Positions 46,213 through 56,516 are shown, numbered from the stretch's first letter. The stretch: 64,000 nt of DNA from Echinarachnius parma (GCA_037951105.1 JBAMJV010001321.1:62001-126000), one strand, 5' to 3'. The notes: generated by a model not told the origin, from the letters alone. Numbers and translations are program-made.

Positions 46213-47133
46213 TTACATGGGCCTCCCTCCCTTGTAACCACCCTTGGACTTTGCTCCAGGGCCCTTGGAACGCGGGTAGTCCTCAGTTCCACCTGTGGCT
46301 GTTGGAGCCTCGCTGATGAAGGCCACATTGAGTGCATTTCCCCTGCGGTTTCCCTCCCACTCAGAGAAGTTGGAGTCTTGCACCACTTTGTGCAGAGTGT
46401 GATAGATCTTCTCCTTCAGAGTTTTGGCAATCCTTTCGGTGAGCTGATTTGGGGGGACGGGAAGCTCTAGGTACAGATTGTAGCAGAACACCGTGATGTT
46501 GACCATTGAGCTGGAATCCGCCTCAAAGTTGATGATGGTATCAATTTGCTGTCTCGATGTGTCCACAAGTGAGCAGCATCTGTTTGTTCTGATGAGGTTC
46601 ATCTGAACACATGGAGAGTGCTGGAAGGTTCTCAAGCTGCACTCAACGATGATGCCACAAATGTTCCTGATCACCTCAGGCACTGTGGAGTCTTGTGCAA
46701 TCGTCTGAACCAGTTCCATTCCTGATCCCGGAGGAAGATAATGGCAGAGCTCCACCAGCACATACTTGAGGATCTCTCCATCGCAGTACGGAAGGGTGGA
46801 GTAGGCATCTTCCTCGGTGGCAAGAGAGGTGTTCTCAAGAACCTTGTGGATTGCCTTGATCATGGTCCAAATCCAAGACAACTGGACACAGATACTTGCC
46901 TCATTGGCATTCAGGATGATGTCACCTTCACCTTCTGGGCCTGACCACGGAATGGTCATGTCTCTCTTGAGTAGGTCTAGAACCTTCATGATGGAGGCAA
47001 TGTCATTGATGACAGGATTGACAGCCATGATGAGCCCTTTCTTTGCCCCCTCATCTCTGTCAATCACAAACTTCGTGTTCGCATTTTCCCCGGTTCCCAG
47101 CATGAACCAGTCGTCAGCGTCTTTCTTGATCAT
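46213..47133 (-). CDS. Hypothetical protein, C-terminal part, in E1
   Basis: 306 codons from the first methionine; the frame also continues upstream (YLIYEHFGNSPSQGLIASI) to the duplication junction near 47214. I do not recognise the family. Visible traits: a soluble, mixed alpha-type composition, an acidic patch (SGPEGEGD), a middle segment rich in Ile/Leu/Cys, and a basic Gly/Lys tail (GAKSKGGYKGGRPM) suited to nucleic-acid binding. No signal peptide, transmembrane segment or DDE/RT motif is evident. GC content is clearly higher than the AT-rich surroundings. An AATAAA follows the stop. It could be an E1-encoded protein, an exon of a captured host gene, or an old viral insertion; the sequence does not decide. 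Confidence 0.55.
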   Translation of the reverse strand: MIKKDADDWFMLGTGENANTKFVIDRDEGAKKGLIMAVNPVINDIASIMKVLDLLKRDMTIPWSGPEGEGDIILNANEASICVQLSWIWTMIKAIHKVLENTSLATEEDAYSTLPYCDGEILKYVLVELCHYLPPGSGMELVQTIAQDSTVPEVIRNICGIIVECSLRTFQHSPCVQMNLIRTNRCCSLVDTSRQQIDTIINFEADSSSMVNITVFCYNLYLELPVPPNQLTERIAKTLKEKIYHTLHKVVQDSNFSEWEGNRRGNALNVAFISEAPTATGGTEDYPRSKGPGAKSKGGYKGGRPM

Positions 47134-47924
47134 GGTGCGAAAGGCATCAATGCTGGCGATGAGACCTTGAGAGGGACTGTTCCCGAAATGCTCATAGATC
47201 AGGTACTGGAGGAGATTGAGCTGGAATCCGCCTCAAAGTTGATGATGGTATCAATTTGCTGTCTCGATGTGTCCACAAGTGAGCAGCATCTGTTTGTTCT
47301 GATGAGGTTCATCTGAACACATGGAGAGTGCTGGAAGGTTCTCAAGCTGCACTCAACGATGATGCCACAAATGTTCCTGATCACCTCAGGCACTGTGGAG
47401 TCTTGTGCAATCGTCTGAACCAGTTCCATTCCTGATCCCGGAGGAAGATAATGGCAGAGCTCCACCAGCACATACTTGAGGATCTCTCCATCGCAGTACG
47501 GAAGGGTGGAGTAGGCATCTTCCTCGGTGGCAAGAGAGGTGTTCTCAAGAACCTTGTGGATTGCCTTGATCATGGTCCAAATCCAAGACAACTGGACACA
47601 GATACTTGCCTCATTGGCATTCAGGATGATGTCACCTTCACCTTCTGGGCCTGACCACGGAATGGTCATGTCTCTCTTGAGTAGGTCTAGAACCTTCATG
47701 ATGGAGGCAATGTCATTGATGACAGGATTGACAGCCATGATGAGCCCTTTCTTTGCCCCCTCATCTCTGTCAATCACAAACTTCGTGTTCGCATTTTCCC
47801 CGGTTCCCAGCATGAACCAGTCGTCAGCGTCTTTCTTGATCATGGTGCGAAAGGCATCAATGCTGGCGATGAGACCTTGAGAGGGACTGTTCCCGAAATG
47901 CTCATAGATCAGGTACTGGAGGAG
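46505..47924. repeat. Perfect-looking 710-bp tandem duplication
   Basis: 46505-47214 and 47215-47924 appear identical, and every open frame recurs at +710. The junction shows GGAGATTGAGCTGGAATCC where one copy ends and the next begins. Since 710 is not a multiple of three, the duplication shifts the frame. It is either very recent or an assembly collapse/expansion error. Confidence 0.92.
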
Positions 47925-47995
47925 AGAGCAACCGGCATTTTTCCAGGCCGGCTGTGAGAGACGGCGGAGGTAATTAGCATAATTAAATATTAATG
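47199..47995 (-). pseudogene. Upstream duplicate of the hypothetical protein
   Basis: The upstream copy on the minus strand enters from 47990 (YLRRLSQPAWKNAGCSLLQ) and runs through the shared region, but ends at SSSISSST-stop just past the junction at 47215. The original gene before duplication presumably read from here straight into the C-terminus at 46213. The true start or splice site upstream of 47990 is not identifiable. Confidence 0.6.
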
Positions 47996-48204
47996 AGCGT
48001 TTTTAAATTTTTTGTTTGCATTTTAGGAAGGGACTGCAAGTAGCTAACCAAAGCACCAAAAGGACTCCAAATCATAGCTTCTTCCTCTTAGTAATAATCA
48101 ATTAAAAGCTGTGAATGTCCCGTACGTCACAAGTCAAATAGCTTGGACCTGCCCATAAGCTACAACTTCAACTCAACATGCTAAAAACTATTAGTAATTA
48201 TTAA

Positions 48205-48600
48205 ACAAGGGTCATGTGCGGGGGTGGGCCAGGTGAATGGGACTCCTGCCTCAGACAACTGACAACACCCAGGTGTATATAATATAGACTATGAATATGA
48301 ACTCATAGTTATAAATACCAACCTAAACTCAAAATTATTAAGTATTACCCTGCAAGAGTTATGTGTGGGGGTAGGACAGGCGAACAGGACTCCCGCCTCG
48401 GACGCCTGACCCCACCCCCATTGTATATGGTACACAATATAAGCCCATCAATATAAACACCAATTTTGACTATAAATTATTAATAATTAATAATTACAAT
48501 ATCTGAATCATGTGTAGGGGTGGGCCAAGTGAACGGGACTCCCGCCTCGGACGCCCGACACCGCCCAAAATATATATAGTATATTATAATACCATTGCGT
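48205..48600. repeat. Degenerate ~150-bp tandem repeat, three units
   Basis: GACTCCCGCCTCGGACGCC, with variants, occurs at about 48240, 48391 and 48539, each preceded by GGTRGGVCAGGYGAACRG. A fourth copy lies at 53205-53260. Related segments mark 32520 and 34450. Confidence 0.8.
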
Positions 48601-48639
48601 GTAATTTTATATACTTGTCTATTACAGTATAGGCCTAGC

Positions 48640-49026
48640 GTAATAAGCTACTAGTTTGGCCCCCTCAATGCAAACTCACAGGCTTCCTGAGGCTTGGTCA
48701 AGGTTGGCTGCAAAGTGTCCTTTTCCTCTTAAAATAGCATCATGTCCTTTTGTCCTGTCCTAGTTTTGCCTCTTCCTTAAATTATCAATACACGACTGAC
48801 TTATGGACCGGAGTTCCTTCAACCTCAGGGGTCTCCTGCCGTTCAAATCCAATAAATTGTGAATACTAGATGAATAGAAAAGCCATCCAGAAAAATAAGA
48901 AAACAAATATTTAACCACTTTGAATGGACTACACTAGTACACTAGTGCAGCAACCAAATAGAAATTCAAATTAGCCATGCACCATACACGTCCGTACTCG
49001 ATGAAGCTCTCGAAGCTAATCATAAT
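48640..49026. repeat. LINE-flank repeat, copy 1
   Basis: CAAGGTTGGCTGCAAAGTGT through GAAGCTCTCGAAGCTAATCA is shared, almost unchanged, with 56610-56945 and 60910-61248. It is always immediately left of the ORF1 segment. The CCAAT pair present in the other two copies is missing here. No gene. Confidence 0.75.
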
Positions 49027-49032
49027 CAGTGA

Positions 49033-49960
49033 TCAGTAGAAAGATAAGTTGTTGCATTTCGCCTGGGGAGCGCTCTTGGTCAACTCTTGATATTTTGGGG
49101 CACTAGCTGCAGGGGCGCCAACTACAGAGGGCGCTTGTTGTGCAACGTGGGGCTGCGCTTGCAGAGGCTCAGCTTGCTGCAGTGGCTGCGCTTGTGCCAG
49201 TACATTTTGTTTGTGTTTCTTAGCCGCATCCACATAACTTAGATGGTTAGTCATGCGGATTACCTGGACTTGTTTTGCATCTTTATATCCCTTGCAGCCT
49301 TGGTAAGCAAGAGCTGTGTGCTCTTCCACAGTGCGCGCACTTAATTGGGCTGATCTTTCTGCCCACAGTCCTGCCACACATGATTGCCCATGCAGGTAGA
49401 GCATCTCAACTTAGCCTTACATGAAGCTTGTGTGTGTCCCAATCTCTGGCACTTAAAGCACTGTACCATAGGGGGAATATACACATGTGTTTTTTTTTCT
49501 TTTCATAACCCAAATAAGCATGGGTTGGGACATCTTGATTGAAGTATAAGAGCACGGCTGTGGTATTTGTTTTCGTGCCTTTAATCATTTCAGTGATTCG
49601 CCTAGCCTCAGTGCATCCATCGATGGCTTGCTGAATTTCCTCGATATTCATCTCTTCGTCTATGCCTTGAATCACACATCTACTACTTACTGTTGGTAGA
49701 CCTTGTTAACCTTGGCATCAATTCGTACAGTCTAAAAACTTCTGTACCTGCCTAGGGTTCGCCACTTGAACCTCAACACCTCTTTCCTTTCTCAATGGGG
49801 GAGATAGTAATCTTGTTTGGCATGCCTGGGCCCTCTACCACGGGCTCGCCTGAGAGCTCGCGAAGGCGTTTTTTTCCCTTAACTTCCTTGTTGCAGGATA
49901 CCTCCCGGAAGTCGGCTTCTGTGGCCTGCATAACTTCTATGCCTCCAGCGGCCATAACAA
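49033..49960 (-). pseudogene. LINE ORF1 (gag-like), block 1
   Basis: Starts MAAGGIEVMQATEADFREVS (49955) and runs in several frames: EEMNIEEIQQAIDGCTEARR, TTAVLLYFNQDVPTHAYLGY, QCFKCQ/ALSARD... knuckles, KDAKQVQVIRMTNHLSY and a Gln/Pro/Ala-rich tail. At least three frameshifts (about 49690, 49490, 49400) break it. Near-identical copies lie at 57005-57880 and 61259-62180. The tail stops at APQAK, where the longer copy at 32831-33466 continues, and is replaced by TGCAACAACTTATCTTTC. Confidence 0.8.
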
Positions 49961-50002
49961 TATCAATATAATAAGTATAATAAGGAGCCGTATTAACGAA
50001 AC

Positions 50003-50385
50003 CTAGTGTATGTAATTTTTTTTTTTTTTTTTAAACTTCTGTACATGCCTAGGGTTCGCCACTTGAACCTCAACACCTCTTTCCACCTTCCCACCTGCTA
50101 TTCTACCCACTTCCCTAGCAATAAGAAGGGGACTACACCTTACGTACGATTTTTCTTTGCTTATGGGTTCTATCCATATCTTTTCATTAATGACCACATC
50201 TTCCTCAATTGAGGAGCCCCGTGCTTTCCTCTACTATTTCTACTCTCAACCAGCGTAAATCCAGCCTCTGACTGGGGAATATCTCCTACATTGGGACCAG
50301 CTACTGGCTGGGGGAAAGCTAACACAACGCCGGGAACGCCCCCTACTTCCATTTCGTCCGCAGACATGGTGAGGAGTACACTTAC
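50003..50385 (-). pseudogene. LINE ORF1 N-terminus followed by an A-run
   Basis: MSADEMEVGGVPGVVLAFPQ (start 50367), SEAGFTLVESRNSRG, then in another frame NEKIWIEPISKEKSYVRC, SPLLIAREVGRIAGGKVERG and VQVANPRHVQKF. It ends in about 18 A on the minus strand (50020-50037), after which the leader of the next ORF1 copy begins. The same VQVANPR segment is present in the block-1 ORF1. Confidence 0.7.
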
Positions 50386-50389
50386 TATA

Positions 50390-50680
50390 GTCTATACACA
50401 AGACCCTCTAGAGTATTGAGCTTTATAAAATACTATACGTATACAAGAAAGAACCCTCTGTAATATAGCACACTTTAAAGCGCTATATGTTTGTAATATT
50501 ATATACGCCACGCACTCAAGATATACAAGAATCACAGGCCTTTATACGTTGCACGCTATAAAATACACAGTATAGCGTTTTGCGCACTATTGTGCAGGTT
50601 CGCACACCCATGAAGAACAATTGTGCTATGTAATATACACATACAAAAAAAGAAACCCTATACTGTATTGCACACTAAGA
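50390..50680 (-). repeat. Degenerate ~90-bp repeats upstream of ORF1
   Basis: GAACCCTCTGTAATATAGCACAC and variants such as GAAACCCTATACTGTATTGC and AGACCCTCTAGAGTATTGAG recur with AAAGCGCTATA or GCGCTATAAG. They lie between the SGNH unit and the ORF1 start, so they could be 5'-leader monomers. Function is inferred only from position. Confidence 0.5.
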
Positions 50681-50689
50681 GGCGCTATA

Positions 50690-51780
50690 AGTATAAGAAT
50701 TGCCCCCCATACTGATTTGTAGTATTTCTTTTGATCCCTGAAGTGGACCCCATCTGTCCCATAATAATTTTGTGGGTTTGCCAGACTCCCCTGTTTATGA
50801 TTCCAAAACGTGGTATAATCCGGCAGAGTGAGGGGGGGAGTACCCCGGTGACATTCCTAACCCTCTGGTTGTAGATGTCAACGGGGCAGTCTTCTTCTTC
50901 TTCTTCTTCTTGGTACTGCAAACAAACTCCGCATGATGCGGATATACAGTTGCAGGCACTTGGTGGGTTTAGGTGTGCGCGCCTAATTGGGGAGCCCGTG
51001 GTGGGCTCAATTTGATTTCTTAGTCAATTTTCTTAGTCTTGTGATCTTGTTTTTTTCCTTTCCAGAAGGGACATAACAATAATGTGTGTGTGTGGTGCAG
51101 CTTGGTGCAGAGTGCGGCATAGATTGAGTAACTGGTGTGCGGTTCTTGCCGGTGTAGCGTTTGGGCTGGACAGGTCATTTCCCCCAATTTGAAGGACCAG
51201 GAGCTTGGGCTGGTGTTGTGTTAGTTTGGGTGGTAGAACCCCCTCCATCAAGTCGATCCTGGCTCCAGACCTCCCCACGAAATTCACTATCTCCTCCTCC
51301 ATCCCCATGTTGAGCCTGTATTGGGCCAGTCTGGCTATGAGACTAAGTGAACCCCGTCCGGGCAGTATTCCGCGAAGGGGTTGGCTAACCTGGAGTTCTT
51401 ATGGTTCCAAAATATGCTCGATGATGATAGGAGTATTGGAACCACTCCATTGATTAGCCGTACCCTCCGGTTGTACTCCCGGACGGGGCAGTCATGTCAT
51501 CTTGTTTTTGGACGCTCAAACAGGGACAGGACCACCACCGTGGTCGTTGGGGAGGCGATATTCAGTTCCTCGACCAGGCCTTTTAATTCGGCCTCGACCA
51601 CGGCTGGGTCGGCGGTCCTGTCCCCGATGTCGTTTCCGCCGATTTGGAGAATAATGCCCTTCGGGTTGTCCTCTCGTGCGGCACGTAGGAGGGGGGCCCG
51701 TATCCGGCTGATGGTGGCGCCTGGGATGCCCATGTAGCGGACGGTGTCGGTGTGAAGTCCCATACGAGGGCGCACTCCCT
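50690..51780 (-). pseudogene. Tandem pair of SGNH esterase units
   Basis: Unit 1 (51775 to about 51350): ISRIRAPLLRAAREDNPKGI, ILQIGGNDIGD (block III), TVVVLSLFERPKTR, then after one stop CPVREYNRRVRLING and CPDGVHLVS, the DxxH catalytic block. Unit 2 (about 51330 to 50690): EEEIVNFVGRSGARIDLMEG, LLVLQIGGNDLSSPNATPAR, IIVMSLLERKKTRSQD, CPVDIYNQRVRNVTGV and, in a shifted frame, YGTDGVHFRD (DxxH). A TTC run at 50890-50911 encodes glutamates. The serine block I is not clear in either unit. SGNH domains accompany CR1-type ORF1 proteins; a tandem pair is unusual. Stops and shifts indicate a pseudogene. Confidence 0.75.
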
Positions 51781-51880
51781 GTCTCCTTGCTATAAATAAA
51801 ATTCATATTCCAATATTTATATTATTCTAAACAACTGAGGAAAATCCCTCCTCAAGTATAACATATTTTAAATACTTCCA

Positions 51881-53020
51881 TACCGTATTTGTCGGTGTAT
51901 TACCCGCTCCGGTGTATTAACCGCATCCCTAACTTTTGGGGTTTTCCATGAAAAAAAAAAAAATTTTGATAGTAAAATTCTTGATTTTTAGATGGTCAAA
52001 ATGTGCCGAGGATAAGTAAAAAACATAATTTTTTTCAGAGAGTTTTGGTCTATAAAATATAATTCAATTTACTGAAGTCTCTGAAGCACATAAAGGAAAT
52101 TATGAGCCCCTTCCCCGGATTTTGTTGAGTAATTGAGTTTACCAGAAAATACAACACGGAACACTATACATGGGACTGTAGTAAATTCTAGCAGAAAAAC
52201 AAAGACAAAACAACAAAAATTAATTAAAACGGAGATTAAAAAACTGTACCTTGATATGTTATTCCTTCTTACAAGTTCAGATTTGGTTAAATCTACCCTT
52301 GAAAATTGTTTTCAAGGGTTGAAAATTGTTTTTGGAGATGAAAAATTGCGATCGTATTAAACTTGCAAGTGCTGGTACTGTGCAGGTATTGTTTGACTGA
52401 AATTAGCAATCAATCACGATAGGATTGGCTAACTTAAGTCAAGACTGAAATTAGCCAATCCTATCGTGATTGATTGCTAATTTCAGTCAAATCAAACCTG
52501 CACTTGCAAGTTTAATACGATCGCAATTTTTCATCTCCAAAAACAATTTTCAACCCTTGAAAACAATTTTCAAGGGTAGATTTAACCAAATCTGAACTTG
52601 TAAGAAGGAATAACATATCAAGGTACAGTTTTTTTATCTCCGTTTTAATTAAGTTTTGTTGTTTTGTCTTCGTTTTTCTGCTAGAATTTATTACAGTCCC
52701 ATGTATAGTGTTCCGTGTTGTATTTTCTGGTAAACTCAATTACTCAACAAAATCCGGGGAAGGGGCTCATAATTTCCTTTATGTGCTTCAGAGACTTCAG
52801 TAAATTGAATTATATTTCATAGACCAAAACTCTCTGGAAAAGAATTATGTTTTTTACTTATCCTCGGCACATTTTGACCATCTAAAAATCAAGAATTTTA
52901 CTATCAAAAATTTTTTTTTTTCATGCAATTTTTCCTATCTCCGTGTATAAACCGCACCCCCCTTTTCGTCGGTAATTCCGTCGGGAAAACCATGCGGTTA
53001 ATACACCGACAAATACGGTA
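51881..53020. mobile_element. 1.1-kb foldback element (near-perfect palindrome)
   Basis: Ends TACCGTATTTGTCGGTGTATTA and complement. Arms of about 550 bp meet at about 52437; mirrored 75-codon frames (plus 52133-52360, minus 52512-52739) differ at two residues. Subterminal AACCGCA motifs occur near both ends. No clear target duplication and no transposase. It could form a long cruciform. Confidence 0.88.
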
Positions 53021-53315
53021 TTTAATATATAATTCATCATATACACTAAAGGAACCTCCTCATGTGTATATAAGTATTAAATCAATATTTATTTATTTAT
53101 TTATTCATCTTTTCTTTTTCAATCACTATTCAATAGAGCGAATACACTGTATCGCTATACTATATTCAAATTAATTATTAATAATTACACTACAACAATA
53201 ATGTGTGGGGTGGGACAGGTGAACGGGACTCCCGCCTCAGACACCCGACACCACCCCATGTATCTATAGTGTAGACTATATTTAAAAAAATAATTAAAAA
53301 AAAATAATGTCAATA
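53021..53315. repeat. Spacer with one GACTCCCGCC repeat unit
   Basis: 53205-53265 matches the ~150-bp repeat of 48205-48600. The rest is AT-rich. Confidence 0.65.
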
Positions 53316-53334
53316 ATGATCATTTGAAAGATAA

Positions 53335-53413
53335 TTTATACCCTCTGCAGAGGGTTCCAAATGAAAAGTCAAGAAGCACTCTGATTGGCTGCCAGAGGCT
53401 AGCCTGTGATTGG
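53335..53413 (-). promoter_or_regulatory. CCAAT-CCAAT-TATA module
   Basis: CCAAT at 53409-53413 and 53384-53388; TATAAA at 53335-53340 (minus strand). Confidence 0.5.
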
Positions 53414-53893
53414 TTACCACCACCCAGGCTGCCTGAGGTGGCTTGGTCAAGGTTGGCTGCACAAGAGTCCTTTGCCTCTTAAAATAGCATCATGTCTTTT
53501 CGTCCTGTCCTAGTTTTGCCTCTTCCTTTTAATGGTCATAATCCTGTCTAGCCTGTGATGCAAGTGGAATCATTCCCACCCCCAGATGGGACTGCCGCCT
53601 CATTTGCCAGGAACCTCTCTGTTGCTCCTGATCTGCCAATCTCTTGGTTTAGCCCTAGGTTAAGAGACCTGTGCGTATAAGCTCAGCCCCCTTGACAAAT
53701 TAAATATAATAGATAGTGTGCAACACCATCTAATGTATGATATTACAAGTTACACACCTCATATCAAGTTTAAGGCCAATTGAATAACGATAGTCTCCCA
53801 ATCGCGCTTTCCCAAGATGAAGTTGGAGGATTACCTTGATACTCTGAATGGGATCCTCGTTCTTAATATGATTACTTACCTTGGGTTCTATAT

Positions 53894-54981
53894 GGGTCAA
53901 TCCACGTCAAATCAACCAGTGGTGTTCACCCGACCCCCTTCAAATTTGCTAAAATTCGCACCAAATGTTCCCCCATGTGTCTCACGGAAAATTCTGAAAT
54001 ATTTTGCCCCAAGGTCAAATGGTTGCTAAGATACGGCCTCGCCTAGCAACCAATGCGCGATTCTTAAAAGGTGTTATAAAAAAATCAGCCATTTTCAACT
54101 GCCCCTCACAGCTAAAGTGAATGAGGGAGCAAGCTAAATTTTTGTAAGTTGAAAGAACTTTATTATCTGTAAAAGTAAAAAATAAAAAAAATCTGCTACG
54201 AAATTTCATTTTCGCGTACGAGGTCATCAAAAATGACCTTAAGTCGTAAAATTTAAATTTTCGGACAGTGTTTAGGGGTCAATAAAATAAATATGACAAC
54301 AAATAAAGCAAAAGTAAGAATGTAAATCAATTTAAAACAACTTTCTCTAAAAGCACACAAAAAATCAGCACAAAAAATGGTTCCGTTTTCGTGTAGGGCG
54401 CCCTCAAAGTCCGAACATATCAGAAATCAGCAAAGTTGAAGGTCAAAGTTCACCTTTAGTCCAACCTAGTAGAAGCATGAAAATTGGTGGAATGATAGAC
54501 ATTCATCTATATTTTAGGGTACCACCAGCGAAAATTTGCTTCTGAAATGTTATCTAGCTTAGAAACGCACACGAAAATGAACGAAAATGAGGTTAAACAC
54601 TGTTACGCAACCATTTATTGCCCTTAAATGGTTTTCAGGGGTTTTTGAAAGTTTCTGTGAAAAAAACTAATCATGCTGCTAGGCTCATTTTAGCATGTCT
54701 GGTAGTCCTTAATGGGTACTTCAAGAAAATGCATACATTGGGTAGGTTTTCTTACAGGATTGACCTAAAAAATGCATCTGAAAATGGTTAGAAAACACGT
54801 TTTTTACAATTATTGTCAATTTTCTGGTAACGTGCCTGTATTTACAGGCACTTTCAAACTTCAATATTTGTAAGATGGAAAGTGACATAAAGCTCATATC
54901 TTCTAATCTGGTATTAGCAAAATTGAAGGGGGTCGGGTGAACATTTCTCTGAAAATTGGGTGATTTGACGTGGATTGACCC
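53894..54981. mobile_element. E2: 1088-bp DNA element, TIR GGGTCAATCCACG, target duplication ATAT
   Basis: TIRs GGGTCAATCCACGTCAAATC and complement, with further inverted homology (GTTCACCCGACCCCCTTCAA) to about 70 bp. ATAT occurs at 53890-53893 and 54982-54985. The unoccupied LINE at about 62808 reads TTCTATATAATAGAGGG, confirming a clean 4-bp duplication. The interior has no credible gene. Its end resembles those of E1 and E3. Confidence 0.9.
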
Positions 54982-55039
54982 ATATAATAGAGGGAGCGTC
55001 CCCTCTCAGATGAGTCCCGATCTATTTGGCCACATTTGC

Positions 55040-56093
55040 ATATTTATTTTAAATTCTATTTTTAACATCACCTAGTGTATTAAATACCTTAGCTTGTACA
55101 TTTTCATGTAACAACTTTGCATCTTTAGCGAGATAATCAACGGCTTTGTTCCCTGGACTTCCACAATGTGCTGGAATCCAGGCAAAAGCAATTTGATGAC
55201 CTAAATTAGACAAATGCATATTTTAAAAGAATTTCTAGTATTATATTTGTATGTTTTTTTATTTGATTATCCAATAAAACCAGTGTACTTAGTGAATCAC
55301 TTAAAATAAGTGTATCTTTTGGTCGTGTCTCCTCAAGCCAGGTGAGTGCCAAGAGGATGGCCACCTGCTCAGCCCTGCAAACAGAAATATTGTTAGAAGT
55401 TCTTTTTGCATTTTTTATCCCATATTCTGGGACATAAAATGCTGCGGATGTAAAACCATTGTTCGGGTTCTGAGATCCATCTGTGTACATGTAGAATTTA
55501 TCCTTTCCTGTAGAGTGTAAGAAATTTAAAGTTACATTTTTCTTATGAATGTCTAGGTCGGAGACCTGACATTGTTTATGAATATCAAAGTATACCATGG
55601 GTTGAATAATCAACCATGGTGACAATATATGCAATTATATTGTGTATTCCCTTGTGTTTCAAGTTGATCTTCATCAGCTCTCAGCACAAAGGGCCTATTC
55701 AGTGTTGTTAAATAATACAATAATATTGTCCTGCCAGCAGGGATCCAATATTTCTTTTATCAAGAAATTAATATTTTTACATAGTAATTTATATTTATAA
55801 TTATTAGTGTGAACGCTACGCCTTAAATCGAGAGGCATCTCCCCACATTCGACTTGTAGCGCTTCCAATGAAGTGCCAAGTACAGCACCTGTAATCATTT
55901 TTAGAATATTATATTGTATCGCATTTAATTTACATATTGCAGATTTACTTGCTGAGCCATACAGCTCACAACCATAATCAATTATGGGCTGTATAAAGGC
56001 TCTATACAACAATAATAAAGTCTTTGTGTCTGCACCCCAGTCAGTTGGTATACACAAATAATATCTAAATGGCTTGTCATATATTATCTTCAC
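55040..56093 (-). pseudogene. LINE ORF2 fragment: RT end and RNase H
   Basis: LLLLYRAFIQPIIDYGCELY, CKLNAIQYNILKMITGAV and LEALQVECGEMPLDLRR are followed by RNase H with its acidic residues: FYMYTDGSQNP (D), NISVCRAEQVAILLAL (E), DTLILSDSLSTLVLL (D) and AWIPAHCGSPGNKAVDYLAK (D). A shared frame break near 55200 separates the last Asp block. Upstream RT and endonuclease are missing. Confidence 0.88.
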
Positions 56094-56170
56094 TCAGGGT
56101 CTTTCTGAGTAATAGAATACAATATAAAACAAAAGGGATACATTTGTTCTATGTATTATATATTTTACCT

Positions 56171-56489
56171 GCTTTGTGAGTCTACATATCTCATTATCAA
56201 CCTAGGGTCTGTATGTTGAAGCACTACTGCCCCGCAGCTTGTGCCTGTATTATACAGTCCCATATTGTGCTCACTCTGTGTTCTTATAAGTACATTTGTT
56301 TAGTATTCTTATACAGAATCAAGGATACGAATACCGATATAAATGTTATAATTCAAATATGTACGACATCTTAAAGAAACTTTTATATGTTTACCTAACA
56401 GCACTCTATACCACTTTATATATTAAAATGGCCCGTATAAGGAAGCACTACTGCCCCGCAGCTTGTGCCTATATCAGTAATATCGATCA
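56171..56489. repeat. Spacer with a 34-bp direct repeat
   Basis: GAAGCACTACTGCCCCGCAG followed by CTTGTGCC occurs at about 56218 and 56442. No gene. Confidence 0.7.
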
Positions 56490-56516
56490 AAATATAAGTG
56501 GTTGCATTTATATCCT

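Larger units (their letters stand above)
36969..48154. mobile_element. E1: large DNA element, 16-bp perfect TIRs, 4-bp target duplication
   Basis: GGGCAGGTCCAAGCTA at 36969 is matched perfectly by its complement ending at 48154; ATAA flanks both ends (36965-36968, 48155-48158). GTGACGTACGGGAC lies near both ends, forward in the left part (37147, 39350, 39370) and complemented in the right part (40705, 40721 variant, 40917, 48117). Insertions inside E1 are two Helentron-like elements, a TTAA MITE and an L2-like LINE, which leave roughly 4 kb of own sequence. The unrecognised ORF at 46213-47990 is a candidate E1 gene. No catalytic transposase core is recognised, so the superfamily is open. Confidence 0.65.
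53316..56170 (-). mobile_element. 5'-truncated I/Jockey-like LINE copy, with E2 inserted
   Basis: Minus-strand order: RT end (56093-55695), RNase H (55634-55060), C-terminus, 3' region and CCAAT/TATA module, ending TGATCA at 53316. Excluding E2 it is near-identical to 62225-64000, including the same 5' boundary just beyond KPFRYYLCIPTDWGADTKT and the same stop in RNase H. Confidence 0.8.

Noticed and set aside
46213..47990. Assigning the unknown ORF to a viral nucleoprotein or capsid
   Set aside because: The basic tail and helical look are suggestive only; no diagnostic motif is visible, so it is left unnamed.
52133..52739. Mirrored 75-codon frames as a duplicated gene
   Set aside because: They sit in the arms of the foldback element; similarity is explained by the palindrome and no family is recognised.
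54015..54230. 71-codon minus-strand frame in E2 as its transposase
   Set aside because: Too short, phenylalanine/lysine-biased, with no catalytic motif; E2 looks non-autonomous.
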